From Deinococcus koreensis (lineage in GTDB: Bacteria > Deinococcota > Deinococci > Deinococcales > Deinococcaceae): a DNA stretch of 64,000 nt. The notes under the pieces were generated by a model that had not been told where the DNA came from, searched no databases, and worked only from the letters and a program-made list of their open reading frames with translations. Positions within the stretch are counted from its first letter, which is position 1. Every line of letters starts with the position of its first letter. Below, in pieces: positions 7,821 through 16,640 of the stretch. Where the stretch lies: positions 1 through 64,000 of the forward strand of contig NZ_PPPD01000003.1 of NCBI RefSeq assembly GCF_002901445.1, given 5' to 3'. Both the position numbers and the translations under genes were made by a program.

Positions 7821-8864
7821 TCAGGACGAGACGGAAACGGCGACCTTGCCGCGCACGCGGCCGGCTTCGAGGTCGCGCATCGCCTCAGGCACCTGAGCCA
7901 GCCCGCACTCCCGGTCGATCACGGGTCTGAGGGTACCCGCCTCCATCATCCCGGCCAGCGTCCCCAGGTCGGCGCTGTTCTCCCGCGTGATGAACGACAC
8001 CAGCCGCTGAGGCACGAAGCGCGACAGCAGCAGGGCGCCCAGTTGCCGCCCCAGCCCCCCCGTCCAGCGGTCGCCCCCCTCGCCCCCCACCAGCACCAGC
8101 GTCCCCGTACGCGTCAGCAGTCGCCGCAGCTGCCCCAGGGGCCGGGTGCCGCCGATGTCGAGCACCAGATCGAAGCGCTCGGCGACTCGGGTGAGGTCGG
8201 TCGCCCGGTAGTCGATGACGTGATCGGCCCCGAGAGAGCGAACGAGATCCACCTTCCCTGGACTGCAAACCCCCGTGACCACTGCTCCGAACGCTTTGGC
8301 GAGCTGCACCGCGAAGGTGCCCACGCCACCCGAGGCGCCGATGACCAGCACCCGCTGTCCGGCCTGCATCCGGCCGTGGTTCCGCAGCGCCTGCAGCGCG
8401 GTCTGGGCGGAGACGGGGATCACGGCGGCCTGTTCGAAGCTGACACCCACGGGCATGGGGGCGAGTTTCCCCGCGCGGGCGACGGCATAGTCGGCGAACG
8501 AGCCGTGACCGCTGCCCAGGCAGGTGCCGAACACCCTGTCTCCCGGTCGAAGATCGCTCACCTGGGCGCCGACGGCCACGACAACGCCGGCCACCTCCGA
8601 GCCCAGGGTGATGTCCCTGGGGGTACGCAGACCGAAGACCAGACGCATGAGGTAGGGCCGCCCGGTCATGACGTGCCAGGCGCCCCGATCGAGCCCCGCG
8701 GCCTGGACACGGATGAGCACCTGGTCAGCGCTGATCGTGGGCACGCCCAGCTCGCGCAGCTGCAGGCCCTCGGCCGGGCCGTACCGTTCCCGCACCACCG
8801 CCCGCATCGTGCGTGGCAGGACGGGCGCTGAGACGGGCATGGGGCGGGTCGTCGTGGTCGTCAT
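7821..8864 (-). CDS. MDR-family NAD(P)-dependent alcohol dehydrogenase/quinone oxidoreductase
   Basis: 347 residues. The start at 8864 is supported by GGGAGG (complement of 8873-8878) with an 8-nt spacer; a longer frame to 8939 would run through the operator region. The N-terminal GroES-like domain is followed by a Rossmann domain with VLVIGASGGVGTFAVQLAKAFGA. The zinc-ligand pattern of classical alcohol dehydrogenases is absent, as in zinc-free quinone oxidoreductases. Residues VIDYRATD and SLGADHVID are typical of the group. It is divergent from a TetR-type gene, with two matching dyads between them, so it is very likely the regulated target. It may reduce a quinone, enone or aldehyde; the substrate is not predictable. 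Confidence 0.87.
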   Translation of the reverse strand: MTTTTTRPMPVSAPVLPRTMRAVVRERYGPAEGLQLRELGVPTISADQVLIRVQAAGLDRGAWHVMTGRPYLMRLVFGLRTPRDITLGSEVAGVVVAVGAQVSDLRPGDRVFGTCLGSGHGSFADYAVARAGKLAPMPVGVSFEQAAVIPVSAQTALQALRNHGRMQAGQRVLVIGASGGVGTFAVQLAKAFGAVVTGVCSPGKVDLVRSLGADHVIDYRATDLTRVAERFDLVLDIGGTRPLGQLRRLLTRTGTLVLVGGEGGDRWTGGLGRQLGALLLSRFVPQRLVSFITRENSADLGTLAGMMEAGTLRPVIDRECGLAQVPEAMRDLEAGRVRGKVAVSVSS

Positions 8865-8915
8865 GGGCTGTACCTCCCGGACTCTGAACCGAGTGCTGAG
8901 TTGAATGCTCGTGGC

Positions 8916-8959
8916 CTTACAGCGTAAGGCATGGCTCAACCTTAGACTTACGCTGTAAG
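8916..8959. promoter_or_regulatory. Paired TetR-type operators
   Basis: Two copies of a 13-bp dyad CTTAC-N3-GTAAG: CTTACAGCGTAAG (8916-8928) and CTTACGCTGTAAG (8947-8959). The second is the exact reverse complement of the first. Centres are 31 bp apart, about three helical turns, so two dimers could sit on the same face. They lie between the divergent oxidoreductase and TetR genes, 52 nt and 23 nt from the respective starts. Confidence 0.8.
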
Positions 8960-8982
8960 CTTGTCAAGAGGATCAAACTGCC

Positions 8983-9696
8983 ATGACACATCTGCCCGTC
9001 CCCGAGACCGACCGGCCACCCGACCCCACGCCCGATCCCCGCCCCGACCCCAGGCCGCGCCTGAGCCGGGAACTCGTCCTGCGAACCGCCCTGCAGCTGG
9101 CCGACCGGGACGGCATCGGCGCCCTCACCATGCGGAAGCTGGCCCAGGCTCTCGGCGTGGAGGCCATGTCGCTCTATCACCACGTCGCGAACAAGGGAAG
9201 GCTGCTCGACGGCGTGATCGATCTGGTGTTCGCGGAGATCGAGCTGCCGGCTCCACACGAGGACTGGAGAACCGCCCTGCGGGCCCGGTCGATCTCGGCC
9301 CACGCGGCGCTCATCCGCCATCCCTGGGCCATCGGCCTGATGGAGTCCCGCAGCGCGCCCGGCCCCGCCACCCTCCGCCACCACGACGCGGTGCTCGGCT
9401 GCCTGAGGGCAGGCGGCTTCTCGCTTCCGGCGACGGCGCATGCCTATTCGCTGCTGGACAGCTACATCTACGGCTTCGCGCTCCAGCAGATCAACCTGCC
9501 CTTCGACACCTCCGCTCAGGCCGCGCCGGTCGCGGAGGTCATGCTGGCCGAAATGGCCCCCGGCGACTACCCCTTTCTGACGGAGATGGCCACCGACCAC
9601 GTGCTCCAGCCTGGATACGCCTACGCCGACGAGTACACCATCGGCCTCGATCTGATCCTCGACGGAATCGAGCGGCTGCGCGGCGGCGCGGACTGA
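8983..9696 (+). CDS. TetR/AcrR-family repressor
   Basis: 237 residues. AAGAGGA lies about 10 nt before the ATG. After a Pro/Asp-rich 25-residue lead, the helix-turn-helix is clear: [43 protein letters not shown]. The C-terminal half (helical, with [17 protein letters not shown] and [14 protein letters not shown] segments) resembles the TetR_C ligand-binding domain of tetracycline-repressor type proteins. It is expected to repress itself and the divergent oxidoreductase through the two CTTAC-N3-GTAAG sites and to be released by a small lipophilic ligand. The ligand is unknown. Confidence 0.9.
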   Translation: MTHLPVPETDRPPDPTPDPRPDPRPRLSRELVLRTALQLADRDGIGALTMRKLAQALGVEAMSLYHHVANKGRLLDGVIDLVFAEIELPAPHEDWRTALRARSISAHAALIRHPWAIGLMESRSAPGPATLRHHDAVLGCLRAGGFSLPATAHAYSLLDSYIYGFALQQINLPFDTSAQAAPVAEVMLAEMAPGDYPFLTEMATDHVLQPGYAYADEYTIGLDLILDGIERLRGGAD

Positions 9697-9833
9697 GACT
9701 CCCGGACATCTGAAGCCCGAACCTCTGAATTCTGCGCCAGCGTGGGCGCGGCAGGGTCAGGCCCGGTCGTGCCTTGTCCTGACTGGTCTCCTGGGGACGA
9801 GCCGTCCGGCCACGCAGTCCCTGACCCAGCCCA

Positions 9834-11060
9834 TCATCCCAGCGCCTCTTCAGGCGGGGCCGGCGTGAACACGTAGACGCCGTTGCGGCCCCGCTGTTTG
9901 GCGGCGTACATGGCGACGTCCGCGTGCTTGAACAGGCTGGAGCTGTCCGGGCCGTGGGCCGGCCATAGACTGACCCCGACCGAGGCGTGGAGGGCCAGGA
10001 ACCGGGCACGCACCTCGAAGGGCTCGCGGAAGGCGGCGAGCAGGCGCTCGGCCAGGGGCCGGGCATCGGCGTCCTGCGACAGCGGCGAGGTGATCACCAC
10101 GAATTCGTCACCTCCCAGCCGGGCCACCAGATCGCCGCTGCGAACGGCGGCCTTCAGACGCTGGCTCACGTCCACCAGCAGGGCGTCGCCGGCATCGTGG
10201 CCCAGGGTGTCGTTGACGGTCTTGAAGCCGTCGAGATCGAGCAGCAGGACAGCGAAGGGGGCGTCGGGGGAATCCCGGATCTGCGAGTGAAGGCGGGTCT
10301 CGAAGGCCAGCCGGTTGGGCAGCCCGGTCAGCGAGTCGTGCTGGGCCTGATGCGCCAGGCGCTGTTCCAGCCGCTTGTACGCCGTGACGTCGCGCTGCAC
10401 CAGCACCAGCTCGGTGGGGCGGCCGGCGCGGTCACGGACAAGATCGATGCTGAGTTCCACCACCCGCTCGGCCCTGTCTCCGCTGGCCGGCATCCTCAGT
10501 TGCCGCACGAAGGGCTGGCCGCCGTGCAGCGCGGCCTGCAGGTCGTGGCGCCAGGCCGCGTCGATCTGGGCGGCGTAACGGGCCAGGGCGGGCGCGCCTG
10601 TCCGCACGCCCGACTCCCGCAGAAAGCTGGCGTTGGCGAAGCGCAGCCGCGGCCCCGCCTCCCCCAGCTCCAGATCGGTCACGGCGATCCCCTCCTGGGT
10701 GCTGTGGACGGCCGCCTCCAGTCGGCGCAGCCGGCGCAGCAGCTCCCGCAGGCCGCCACTCACGCCGACCAGCAGCAGCATGACGGTGTTGCCGATCAGG
10801 TCGCGCACCAGCGTGTAGTCGGGCATCTTCTCGACCCGGACGTGGAAGGTCAGTTCGTGCGCGGCGATGGCGCCCGCCGCGAGGATGAGGCCACCGCGCA
10901 GGCCGAACACGTAGGCACCGGCCGGCGCCCAGATCAGCGAGGGGATGCCGACAGCCGGGCCGAGCACGGGGGCAAGCGACCAGACCAGCAGCAGATACAG
11001 CGGGGTGAGGGCCAGCGGCAGCCAGGCGACGAGACGGGGAGACAGGGACAAGGCGCGCAT
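9834..11060 (-). CDS. Membrane-bound PAS-GGDEF diguanylate cyclase
   Basis: 408 residues from the ATG at 11060, with AGGAG 6 nt upstream. The N-terminal 100 residues form three or four membrane helices (LVAWLPLALTPLYLLLVWSL and following). A PAS-like region (about 115-230) ends in VLVQRDVTAYKRLE. The GGDEF domain follows, with HDSLTGLPNRL, LLDLDGFKTVNDTLGHDAGD and RLGGDEF (GGDEF at 316-320). An RSGD motif at 307-310, five residues before GGDEF, is a complete inhibitory I-site, so the enzyme is predicted to make cyclic-di-GMP with product feedback. It is convergent with the TetR gene and divergent from the acyltransferase. Confidence 0.92.
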   Translation of the reverse strand: MRALSLSPRLVAWLPLALTPLYLLLVWSLAPVLGPAVGIPSLIWAPAGAYVFGLRGGLILAAGAIAAHELTFHVRVEKMPDYTLVRDLIGNTVMLLLVGVSGGLRELLRRLRRLEAAVHSTQEGIAVTDLELGEAGPRLRFANASFLRESGVRTGAPALARYAAQIDAAWRHDLQAALHGGQPFVRQLRMPASGDRAERVVELSIDLVRDRAGRPTELVLVQRDVTAYKRLEQRLAHQAQHDSLTGLPNRLAFETRLHSQIRDSPDAPFAVLLLDLDGFKTVNDTLGHDAGDALLVDVSQRLKAAVRSGDLVARLGGDEFVVITSPLSQDADARPLAERLLAAFREPFEVRARFLALHASVGVSLWPAHGPDSSSLFKHADVAMYAAKQRGRNGVYVFTPAPPEEALG

Positions 11061-11245
11061 GACGGACTCCTGCAACCGGCGTGGACACGGAGGAGGTCAC
11101 GCTAGTCGTGAGCGGCTGTCAGGAGCCTCACCGGGAACCTTCGTGAACCGGCGGCCCGGAGGCTAAGGGTGGGCTAAAGGTGCGCCGGGCTCAGCCGGTG
11201 GTCGAGGAATTCACCCATGATCCCCCACAGGACAGCCTTCTGGTG

Positions 11246-11283
11246 GTGACCGGCCGCTCCGGCCCGCGGCTCTGGCCGGTCAC
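11246..11283. other. Inverted repeat in divergent intergenic region
   Basis: GTGACCGGCC (11246-11255) and GGCCGGTCAC (11274-11283) are perfect 10-bp inverted arms with an 18-nt loop. They lie in the 370-bp region between the diguanylate cyclase and acyltransferase genes, where no gene ends, so a regulatory hairpin or operator is more likely than a terminator. I see nothing else supportable in 11061-11433. Confidence 0.4.
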
Positions 11284-11433
11284 ATCTGCTTGGCGGCCGC
11301 TCCCCAGATGAGTACCGTGAGGATTACAAGACAGTCGGTTCCGCTCCCGCAGCGCCACACAGGGCCGCCGGACGACTGGGGAGGACTCCGCAGCCATGAC
11401 GAACCACACTGCCACACACGCCCCGAAGTGCGG

Positions 11434-13341
11434 ATGACCTCAGTCACGCGCACCCTGAGCTACCGCCCGGAACTGGACGGCATCCGCGCCCTGGCCGTTC
11501 TGAGCGTCATCTTCTACCACTTCGACCTTCCACCCTTCCGGGGCGGGTATATCGGGGTCGATATCTTCTTCGTGATCTCCGGCTACCTGATCACGGGGCT
11601 GATCCGGCAGCAGCTGGAGACCGGCTCATTTTCGTTCAGGAACTTCTATGTCCGGCGCTTCCGGCGGCTGATTCCAGCTTCCATCACCGTGATCCTGGGC
11701 ACGAGCCTGCTGGCGGGGGCGCTCTTCTCGTCCGAGATGCTGGCCGAGCACGGAAAACTCAGCGTGGCCTCCGCCTTGTCGCTGGCCAACCGGGAGCTGT
11801 ACTTCTCCTCCGGCTATTTCGATGCCGACGCCGTGACCAAGCCGCTGCTGCACATGTGGTCGCTCAGCGTGGAGGAGCAGTTCTATCTGGTCTGGCCGGC
11901 CCTGCTGGTGCTGGCGCTGCGCTTCCTGGGGCATCGGACGAGCGCCGTGCTGATTGCCGCCCTGAGCGTGGTCACGGCCGTGGCCTGCGTGTACTACACC
12001 CAGAGCCGCCCACCGGCCGCCTTCTACCTGACGCCCCTGCGGATGTTCGAGTTCGGGATCGGCGCCCTGCTGCTCTGGCTGCCGCTGCGGCTTGAGGAAC
12101 GCTGGGGCCGGATCAGCGGTCTGGTGGGGCTCGCGGGCCTGCTGCTGATGGCCTGTCTCCTCACCGCCGAGTCCACCTTTCCGGGCACCAACGCTGTCTG
12201 GGTGGCGCTGCTGAGTGCGGCCCTGATCCACGGCAGCCGCAGCGGGGCGGTTCACCGGCTGCTCCGGCACCCGGTCGCGGTCTTCACCGGGCTGATCAGC
12301 TATTCGCTGTACCTCGTCCACTGGCCGGTCTTCGTGTTCTACCGGTTCATCGTGGAGCGGCCGCTGACCGGGGTGGATCGCCTCGCGCTGCTGGCCCTGA
12401 CGGTGGGGCTGTCGCTCGCGCTGTATACCTGGGTGGAACGTCCCTTCCGGGTGGGTTCTCGGGCCTCCAGGCGCCCCGCCCACCTGGCCCTGGTGGGCGT
12501 GCTGTACATGACCGTGCTGGGCTCGGGAGTCACGGCCATGCGGACGCACGGCTTTCCGGAACGGACGCGGGTCGCGGGGACGCTGCCACCGACCTCGGCA
12601 GACCTTCAGGCCATTCAGGACGAGGCCTGCCATGAAGGCGCCGAGCCCCTGGTGACCTGCTCCTCCGCGGCCGACAGGGCACCCACGCTGTACGTCTGGG
12701 GAGACTCCCACGCGCTCCACCTGAACCTCGGGCTGGTGCAGGCGCGGCCCGCCCGGAACGTCAAGGTGCTATACAAGTCGGCCTGCGTGCCCCTGTGGGG
12801 CGTGTCCGACCTGCCCTACCCACGTTCCCGGGCTTCCCGGCGCGAGTGCGCGCAGCACAACGTCGAGGCCCTGACCTTTCTGAAGGGCCTTCCCCCGACA
12901 ACCATCGTGCTGGCGGCCCGCTGGAAGAACTATCTGAATACTCCGGCCCGGGAACGGATCGGGGTGGCGGCACTGAAGGAGCTGGTCACGGATCTGCAGG
13001 CCCGCGGCCATCAGGTGCTCGTGGTGGGCAATGTCATCGAGCCCGGCACCGAAGTCATCAACTGCCTGCGATCCCCCGACACCCGGCTCACTCCCCGGTC
13101 GCGCTGCCGACCCTTCGAGACCATGCAACAACGGTCGGCAGCGATCAACGTCGCCCTGGGGGCTCTCGAGCCCACCTTCCTCGACCCGACACCACTGTTC
13201 TGCGTGCCAGAGTGCCGCGTCGCGCTCGGCCAGACGCTGCTCTTCCGGGACGGCCACCACCTCTCGGACGAGGGTTCCAGCATGGTGGCCCAGGCCATCG
13301 TCCGGGCCCTGCAGCCCCCACTGGCGACGCCGGGCCAGTGA
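11434..13341 (+). CDS. OafA/YrhL-type acyltransferase with C-terminal SGNH domain
   Basis: 635 residues from ATG 11434, chosen because the conserved YRPELDGIRALAVLSVIFYHF starts soon after; the ribosome site is weak. The first 370 residues are the acyltransferase-3 membrane domain, with about ten helices, the catalytic FYHF histidine, GGYIGVDIFFVISGYLIT and MWSLSVEEQFYLVWP. The C-terminal part is a periplasmic SGNH domain with WGDSH near residue 423 and DGHHLSDEG near the end. This two-domain type O-acetylates surface polysaccharides such as O-antigen or exopolymers. No polysaccharide genes adjoin it here, so the acceptor is unknown. Confidence 0.92.
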   Translation: MTSVTRTLSYRPELDGIRALAVLSVIFYHFDLPPFRGGYIGVDIFFVISGYLITGLIRQQLETGSFSFRNFYVRRFRRLIPASITVILGTSLLAGALFSSEMLAEHGKLSVASALSLANRELYFSSGYFDADAVTKPLLHMWSLSVEEQFYLVWPALLVLALRFLGHRTSAVLIAALSVVTAVACVYYTQSRPPAAFYLTPLRMFEFGIGALLLWLPLRLEERWGRISGLVGLAGLLLMACLLTAESTFPGTNAVWVALLSAALIHGSRSGAVHRLLRHPVAVFTGLISYSLYLVHWPVFVFYRFIVERPLTGVDRLALLALTVGLSLALYTWVERPFRVGSRASRRPAHLALVGVLYMTVLGSGVTAMRTHGFPERTRVAGTLPPTSADLQAIQDEACHEGAEPLVTCSSAADRAPTLYVWGDSHALHLNLGLVQARPARNVKVLYKSACVPLWGVSDLPYPRSRASRRECAQHNVEALTFLKGLPPTTIVLAARWKNYLNTPARERIGVAALKELVTDLQARGHQVLVVGNVIEPGTEVINCLRSPDTRLTPRSRCRPFETMQQRSAAINVALGALEPTFLDPTPLFCVPECRVALGQTLLFRDGHHLSDEGSSMVAQAIVRALQPPLATPGQ

Positions 13342-13345
13342 GTGG

Positions 13346-13476
13346 GATTCCCATTGATTCCGTTGTGTGTTCGGAAGCAATCCGACTGAAAGGAGCAGGA
13401 GAAAGGCCGTATTTCGAGGTATGAAGGAACACCGGGTGCTCTCCTGGGTGTTACGGAATGGAGCGGAATACGTCTG
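13346..13476 (+). repeat. Dispersed intergenic repeat, copy A
   Basis: About 130 bp starting directly after the acyltransferase stop. It matches 28373-28504 in reverse complement over its whole length at roughly 80% by eye. Shared blocks include TTGATTCCGTT, AATCCGAC or its near copy, GGTGCTCTCCTGGGTGTT and CGGAATGGAGCGG. It contains two hairpins: ATTGATTCCG with CGGAAGCAAT (one mismatch), and an imperfect GGAACACC/GGGTGTT stem. No open frame is shared in a way that suggests coding. Confidence 0.8.
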
Positions 13477-13658
13477 TGGGGGCGGACGTCGCCGTTGCCC
13501 ACCACACGGCCCGGGTTCTGATCGCAAGTTGTTGACCTCCCAGGGCTGGGCCATTCCGCTTCGATCAGGTCAGCGGAGTGCGGCCACGTTTCGCGGTGGA
13601 ACCTCAATCGAGGACGCGGCCAGCCCAGCCGACCCCTGCCCGGCTCCGGCCACCGGGC

Positions 13659-14654
13659 TCACCTGACGTCGGGCTCGTTCCAGTCTTCCTCGGTGGTGTT
13701 GGTGGCATTGAGGATCATCATGCGGAGCTGGTAGCAGCCCCGGCTGAAGGCCACGCGCCGTGCGGAACCCGCCTCCCCGACCCCCTGCTCGACGGTCTTC
13801 AGGAACGCGCGGCCCCGCCCGACGGGAATCGCGCCAGGGGCGGCACCGATCCGTTTCAGGGCGTCCTGGATGATCTGATCGCCCTCCTTCCCGGCGACCG
13901 TGTTGGTCAGCCGCAGCAGCTCGATCCAGAATTTCTGGTGCAGCAGCGGCGGGCCGAGCGTGACTTCCCCGCGCGTAAGGTGCAGGCGCAGCAGCCGGGT
14001 CACCTCGTCCAGGCTCAGGCCACTGTGCCGGGCGAGGTCGGCGACGCTGCGCCGCGCATTAACGGCGCGCAGCAGGCGGCGGTGGGCGTCGCTGCCGGCA
14101 CCCAGCTGTTCGGCGCTGAACAGCAGGGCGGGCACCAGATCGTAGGTGATCTCCGGCTCGCCGGGCGCAGCCGGGGTGGGGCTGACCGGAGCCTCGTCGG
14201 GGGGCCCGGCAGGAGGAGGGGCATACGTGCCCGTAGCCGGGGCAGCAGGGGCAGGGGCTCCGGGGGGCGCGGTCGTGGCCGGTGTCAGATCGAGCGGGGG
14301 GGCGTGCCCCTCGTCGAGGATCTGAGCGGCGTTCATCAACAGGTGCCCGAGCGTGGTCGTGATGCTGCGCTCGGGACTGTCCCGGTTCAGCTGAAACGTG
14401 AAGGCCGCCTGATCCTGCACCTGCATGAGCACGGCGATGGCGGGCAGCCCGGCGTGTCCCTGGAACTGGGCGTGCAGCAGCTGCCCGGCCTGGAAGTAGA
14501 GGTGTGCCGGCCCGTGGGCCGTGTGGATGAGCAGCGCGCCATTGCGCTCGCACTGGTGCAGGTAATCGAGCAGCATGGGCAGGCTGTTGTCGCCCGGCAG
14601 CAGCAGGCCGCTGAGAATGGTCGGATGGGAGGGCGGGGCGCCGGTCACGCCCAT
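13659..14654 (-). CDS. DUF4388 (PATAN) domain protein
   Basis: 331 residues from ATG 14654; the ribosome site is poor and a longer form from 14762 cannot be excluded. The N-terminal 110 residues match the PATAN/DUF4388 domain (ILSGLLLPGDNSLPMLLDYLHQCERNGALLIHT, then LYFQAGQLLHAQFQGHAGLPAI). A Pro/Ala linker (about 125-175) follows. Next is a helix-turn-helix-like segment with SVADLARHSGLSLDEVTRLLRLHLTRGEV, then a C-terminal alpha/beta domain starting QKFWIELLRLTNTVAGKEGD that I cannot name. PATAN proteins are linked to signalling and gliding or small-GTPase systems in other phyla; the role here is unknown. No membrane segment is present. Confidence 0.75.
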   Translation of the reverse strand: MGVTGAPPSHPTILSGLLLPGDNSLPMLLDYLHQCERNGALLIHTAHGPAHLYFQAGQLLHAQFQGHAGLPAIAVLMQVQDQAAFTFQLNRDSPERSITTTLGHLLMNAAQILDEGHAPPLDLTPATTAPPGAPAPAAPATGTYAPPPAGPPDEAPVSPTPAAPGEPEITYDLVPALLFSAEQLGAGSDAHRRLLRAVNARRSVADLARHSGLSLDEVTRLLRLHLTRGEVTLGPPLLHQKFWIELLRLTNTVAGKEGDQIIQDALKRIGAAPGAIPVGRGRAFLKTVEQGVGEAGSARRVAFSRGCYQLRMMILNATNTTEEDWNEPDVR

Positions 14655-14950
14655 GAGGGTACCCGCGCGGGCGTATGCGGAGGCCGCCCCTGTCCACTTC
14701 TGGCCGGGGGATGAAGGGATGGAGAAACGGGGGAACAGAGCGAGTGGGCGCCCCCTGGACACTCAAGAGGGCCGACGGAAGTGTGGCGTCCGCAGCCTGA
14801 GCCCTGGATGGAATGGCTCGACGACAGGCAAACTTCTTCCCGTACCACTGTTCAGAAGTGTCAGCCCCGAACTTAAGGGTTCTTGACGCCCCGACGCCAC
14901 GCCTCACCTGCGGCGGCCCGGCAGGCGGCCAGCCCCTCCCGTGGGGGGTG

Positions 14951-15616
14951 ATGAACAACGTCACACCGGTCGGCTTGACCACCCTCACCCTCTCGCTGGG
15001 GCTGGTGGCCTGCGGTACCTCCAGCCTACCCACCCCCCAGCCCGACCCGGCGGGCCTGACCGATCAGGTGAGCGGCAGGGTCGTGGGCTGGACGGCCGGC
15101 ACCGCCACCGTCGAGGCCCAGGCCCGGCCCGAGGGCAGCACCCAGGCCACGGACATCACCCTGTCTTCGGGCACGGTGGGCGCCGACGGCACGTTCAGCC
15201 TGACCCTGCCCGGCGCGGCCGCCGTCGCCCCCTATCTGACTCCGACTCAGCAGACGCCCCGTGCGGGCTGTACCGGCGTCTTTACCCAGAGCGTCAGGGA
15301 GGCGCGGCTCTTCGGGATCGGCAGCTTCGCGCTGCGCCGGGCCGACCGGAGTTATATCGGCTTCCTGACGCAGGACGGCCCGAACAACAGCACGCCGCTG
15401 AAGGCCGGAAACTATTTCATCGTGCGCTACTACGCGGATCAGGCCTTCACCGTGACCGGCACGCTGGACTGCCCGGGCAGCAGGATCAGCCTGAACCTCA
15501 ACCTGAAGCAGGGCTGGAACGCCGCCGTGAATACCGTGGACGCCGTGTCGGCAGAGGGCAGGATCACGGCCAACACCATCAGCACGGTCGGCCTGCTGCC
15601 GCCCTCGAAGTTCTGA
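14951..15616 (+). CDS. Hypothetical lipoprotein (221 aa)
   Basis: The start at 14951 was chosen because the product then begins MNNVTPVGLTTLTLSLGLVAC, a lipoprotein signal with Cys 21, behind a G-rich stretch. The mature part is predicted to be beta rich: a first module (VSGRVVGWTAGTATVEAQ, then SGTVGADGTFSLTLPGA) looks like a carboxypeptidase-regulatory or transthyretin-like fold. The second half carries Cys residues near GCTGVF and LDCPG that may pair. I do not recognise a named family. It is followed by the uORF/hydrolase unit on the same strand, with a gap of about 95 bp. Confidence 0.75.
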   Translation: MNNVTPVGLTTLTLSLGLVACGTSSLPTPQPDPAGLTDQVSGRVVGWTAGTATVEAQARPEGSTQATDITLSSGTVGADGTFSLTLPGAAAVAPYLTPTQQTPRAGCTGVFTQSVREARLFGIGSFALRRADRSYIGFLTQDGPNNSTPLKAGNYFIVRYYADQAFTVTGTLDCPGSRISLNLNLKQGWNAAVNTVDAVSAEGRITANTISTVGLLPPSKF

Positions 15617-15699
15617 ACGGGGCGGGTTCAGGCTGGACGATGCCCTGGTGAGCGGTCGGACGGGTGGGGCTTGCGGGCGTGCAGCGATGCCGGGCGGCC

Positions 15700-15705
15700 T
15701 ATGCT
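15700..15705 (+). promoter_or_regulatory. -10 box of a probable leaderless start
   Basis: TATGCT lies 6 nt before the ATG at 15712. No good -35 is visible. Spacing and lack of a Shine-Dalgarno fit the leaderless pattern seen at other genes in the window. Confidence 0.45.
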
Positions 15706-15711
15706 GACCCC

Positions 15712-15783
15712 ATGACCGGCCATCCCAGGCGCCCGCTGCCGCGTCCAGCGACCGAAGGTTCTGCACGCCGGGGGGGAGAATGA
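15712..15783 (+). CDS. Short upstream ORF coupled to hydrolase (23 aa)
   Basis: ATG 15712 to TGA 15781-15783 encodes a basic 23-residue peptide starting MTGHPRRPLPRPATEG. Its stop overlaps the hydrolase start in an ATGA. The hydrolase ribosome site (GGGGGAG) lies inside the last codons, so ribosomes finishing this peptide could restart on the hydrolase. It may simply be a translational leader with no function of its own. Confidence 0.35.
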   Translation: MTGHPRRPLPRPATEGSARRGGE

Positions 15784-16541
15784 CGAGCCCGCACGCTGAC
15801 CTGACGTTCGTGCTGCTGCACGGGTTCGGGACGTCCGGACGGGTGTGGCACCGGGTCGCGGAGCAGCTGGGACAGGGGCGCACGCTCTGTCCCGACCTGC
15901 CGGGCTTCGGCGCAGCGGGCGAGCCGGACGGTGCCTCATCGAACGCCAGCACCGTGGCCCAGATGGCAGATCACGTCCAGACGGTCATCGAGGCCGCTTC
16001 CGTGGGCGCGTTCGTGCTCGTGGGGCACTCCATGGGGGCCAAAGTCGCCGTGGAACTCGCGGCGCGCGCCCCCGTTGGACTCGCCGGGCTGGCCCTGGTG
16101 GCTCCGTCCCCGCCGGGGGGTGAGCCCATGACCGACCAGGATCGCCGCGAGCTGAAGGCCGCCTGGAACGATCCGGACAGGCTGCGCGCCCTGTACGGCC
16201 GCATCACCCGCCGTCCGCTGAGCGGCGACGACCTGCAGGCACTTCTCCTCGACGGGCAACGGGCGCGGCTGGCCGCCTGGCTCGCGTGGCCGGACGCGGG
16301 CAGCCGTGAAGACCTGAGCCACCGGGCGCGGGCCGTCCGGGTGCCCACCCTGGTCATCGCTTCACGGGACGATCCGGCCATCTCCTTCGAGACGATTGAG
16401 CAGGACGTGGTGCCGCTGTTCCCAGCCCTGGAGCGGACGACCCTGACGGGCGTGGGCCACCTCTCCCCGCTGGAGGCCCCGGGGGAGCTGAGCGCCGCAC
16501 TCCTGGCGTGGAGCCGCCGCCTGCCGGAGCCCCAGGGCTGA
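15780..16541 (+). CDS. Alpha/beta hydrolase
   Basis: 253 residues. The G-rich ribosome site is only about 2 nt before the ATG, which suggests translational coupling to the short upstream ORF. Motifs: LLHGFGTSGRVWHRV (oxyanion loop), PDLPGFG, VGHSMGAKVAVELA (nucleophile Ser in GHSMG), SRDDPAI (acid region) and GVGHLSPLEAP (catalytic His). The length matches compact esterase/lipase-like or BioH/MhpC-like hydrolases. There is no signal peptide, so it acts in the cytoplasm. The substrate cannot be deduced. Confidence 0.9.
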   Translation: MTSPHADLTFVLLHGFGTSGRVWHRVAEQLGQGRTLCPDLPGFGAAGEPDGASSNASTVAQMADHVQTVIEAASVGAFVLVGHSMGAKVAVELAARAPVGLAGLALVAPSPPGGEPMTDQDRRELKAAWNDPDRLRALYGRITRRPLSGDDLQALLLDGQRARLAAWLAWPDAGSREDLSHRARAVRVPTLVIASRDDPAISFETIEQDVVPLFPALERTTLTGVGHLSPLEAPGELSAALLAWSRRLPEPQG

Positions 16542-16597
16542 GCCCCGCGCAGCACAGGTCGGTGGGGGTGAAGAGAGCCGTCCGGTTCGTCACCTCC

Positions 16598-16627
16598 GGG
16601 CCGGACATATCGGGGCCGGACATGTCG
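16598..16627. repeat. Two-copy 15-bp tandem repeat
   Basis: GGGCCGGACATATCG (16598-16612) is followed directly by GGGCCGGACATGTCG (16613-16627), differing at one base, in the short gap between the convergent hydrolase and histidine kinase genes. The function is unknown. Confidence 0.6.
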
Positions 16628-16640
16628 GGGCGGTCGACCC

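Noticed and set aside
8916..8959. Radiation/desiccation response motif (PprI/DdrO box)
   Set aside because: The dyads CTTAC-N3-GTAAG do not match the known 17-bp motif and are better explained by the adjacent TetR gene. No such motif was recognised elsewhere in the window by eye.
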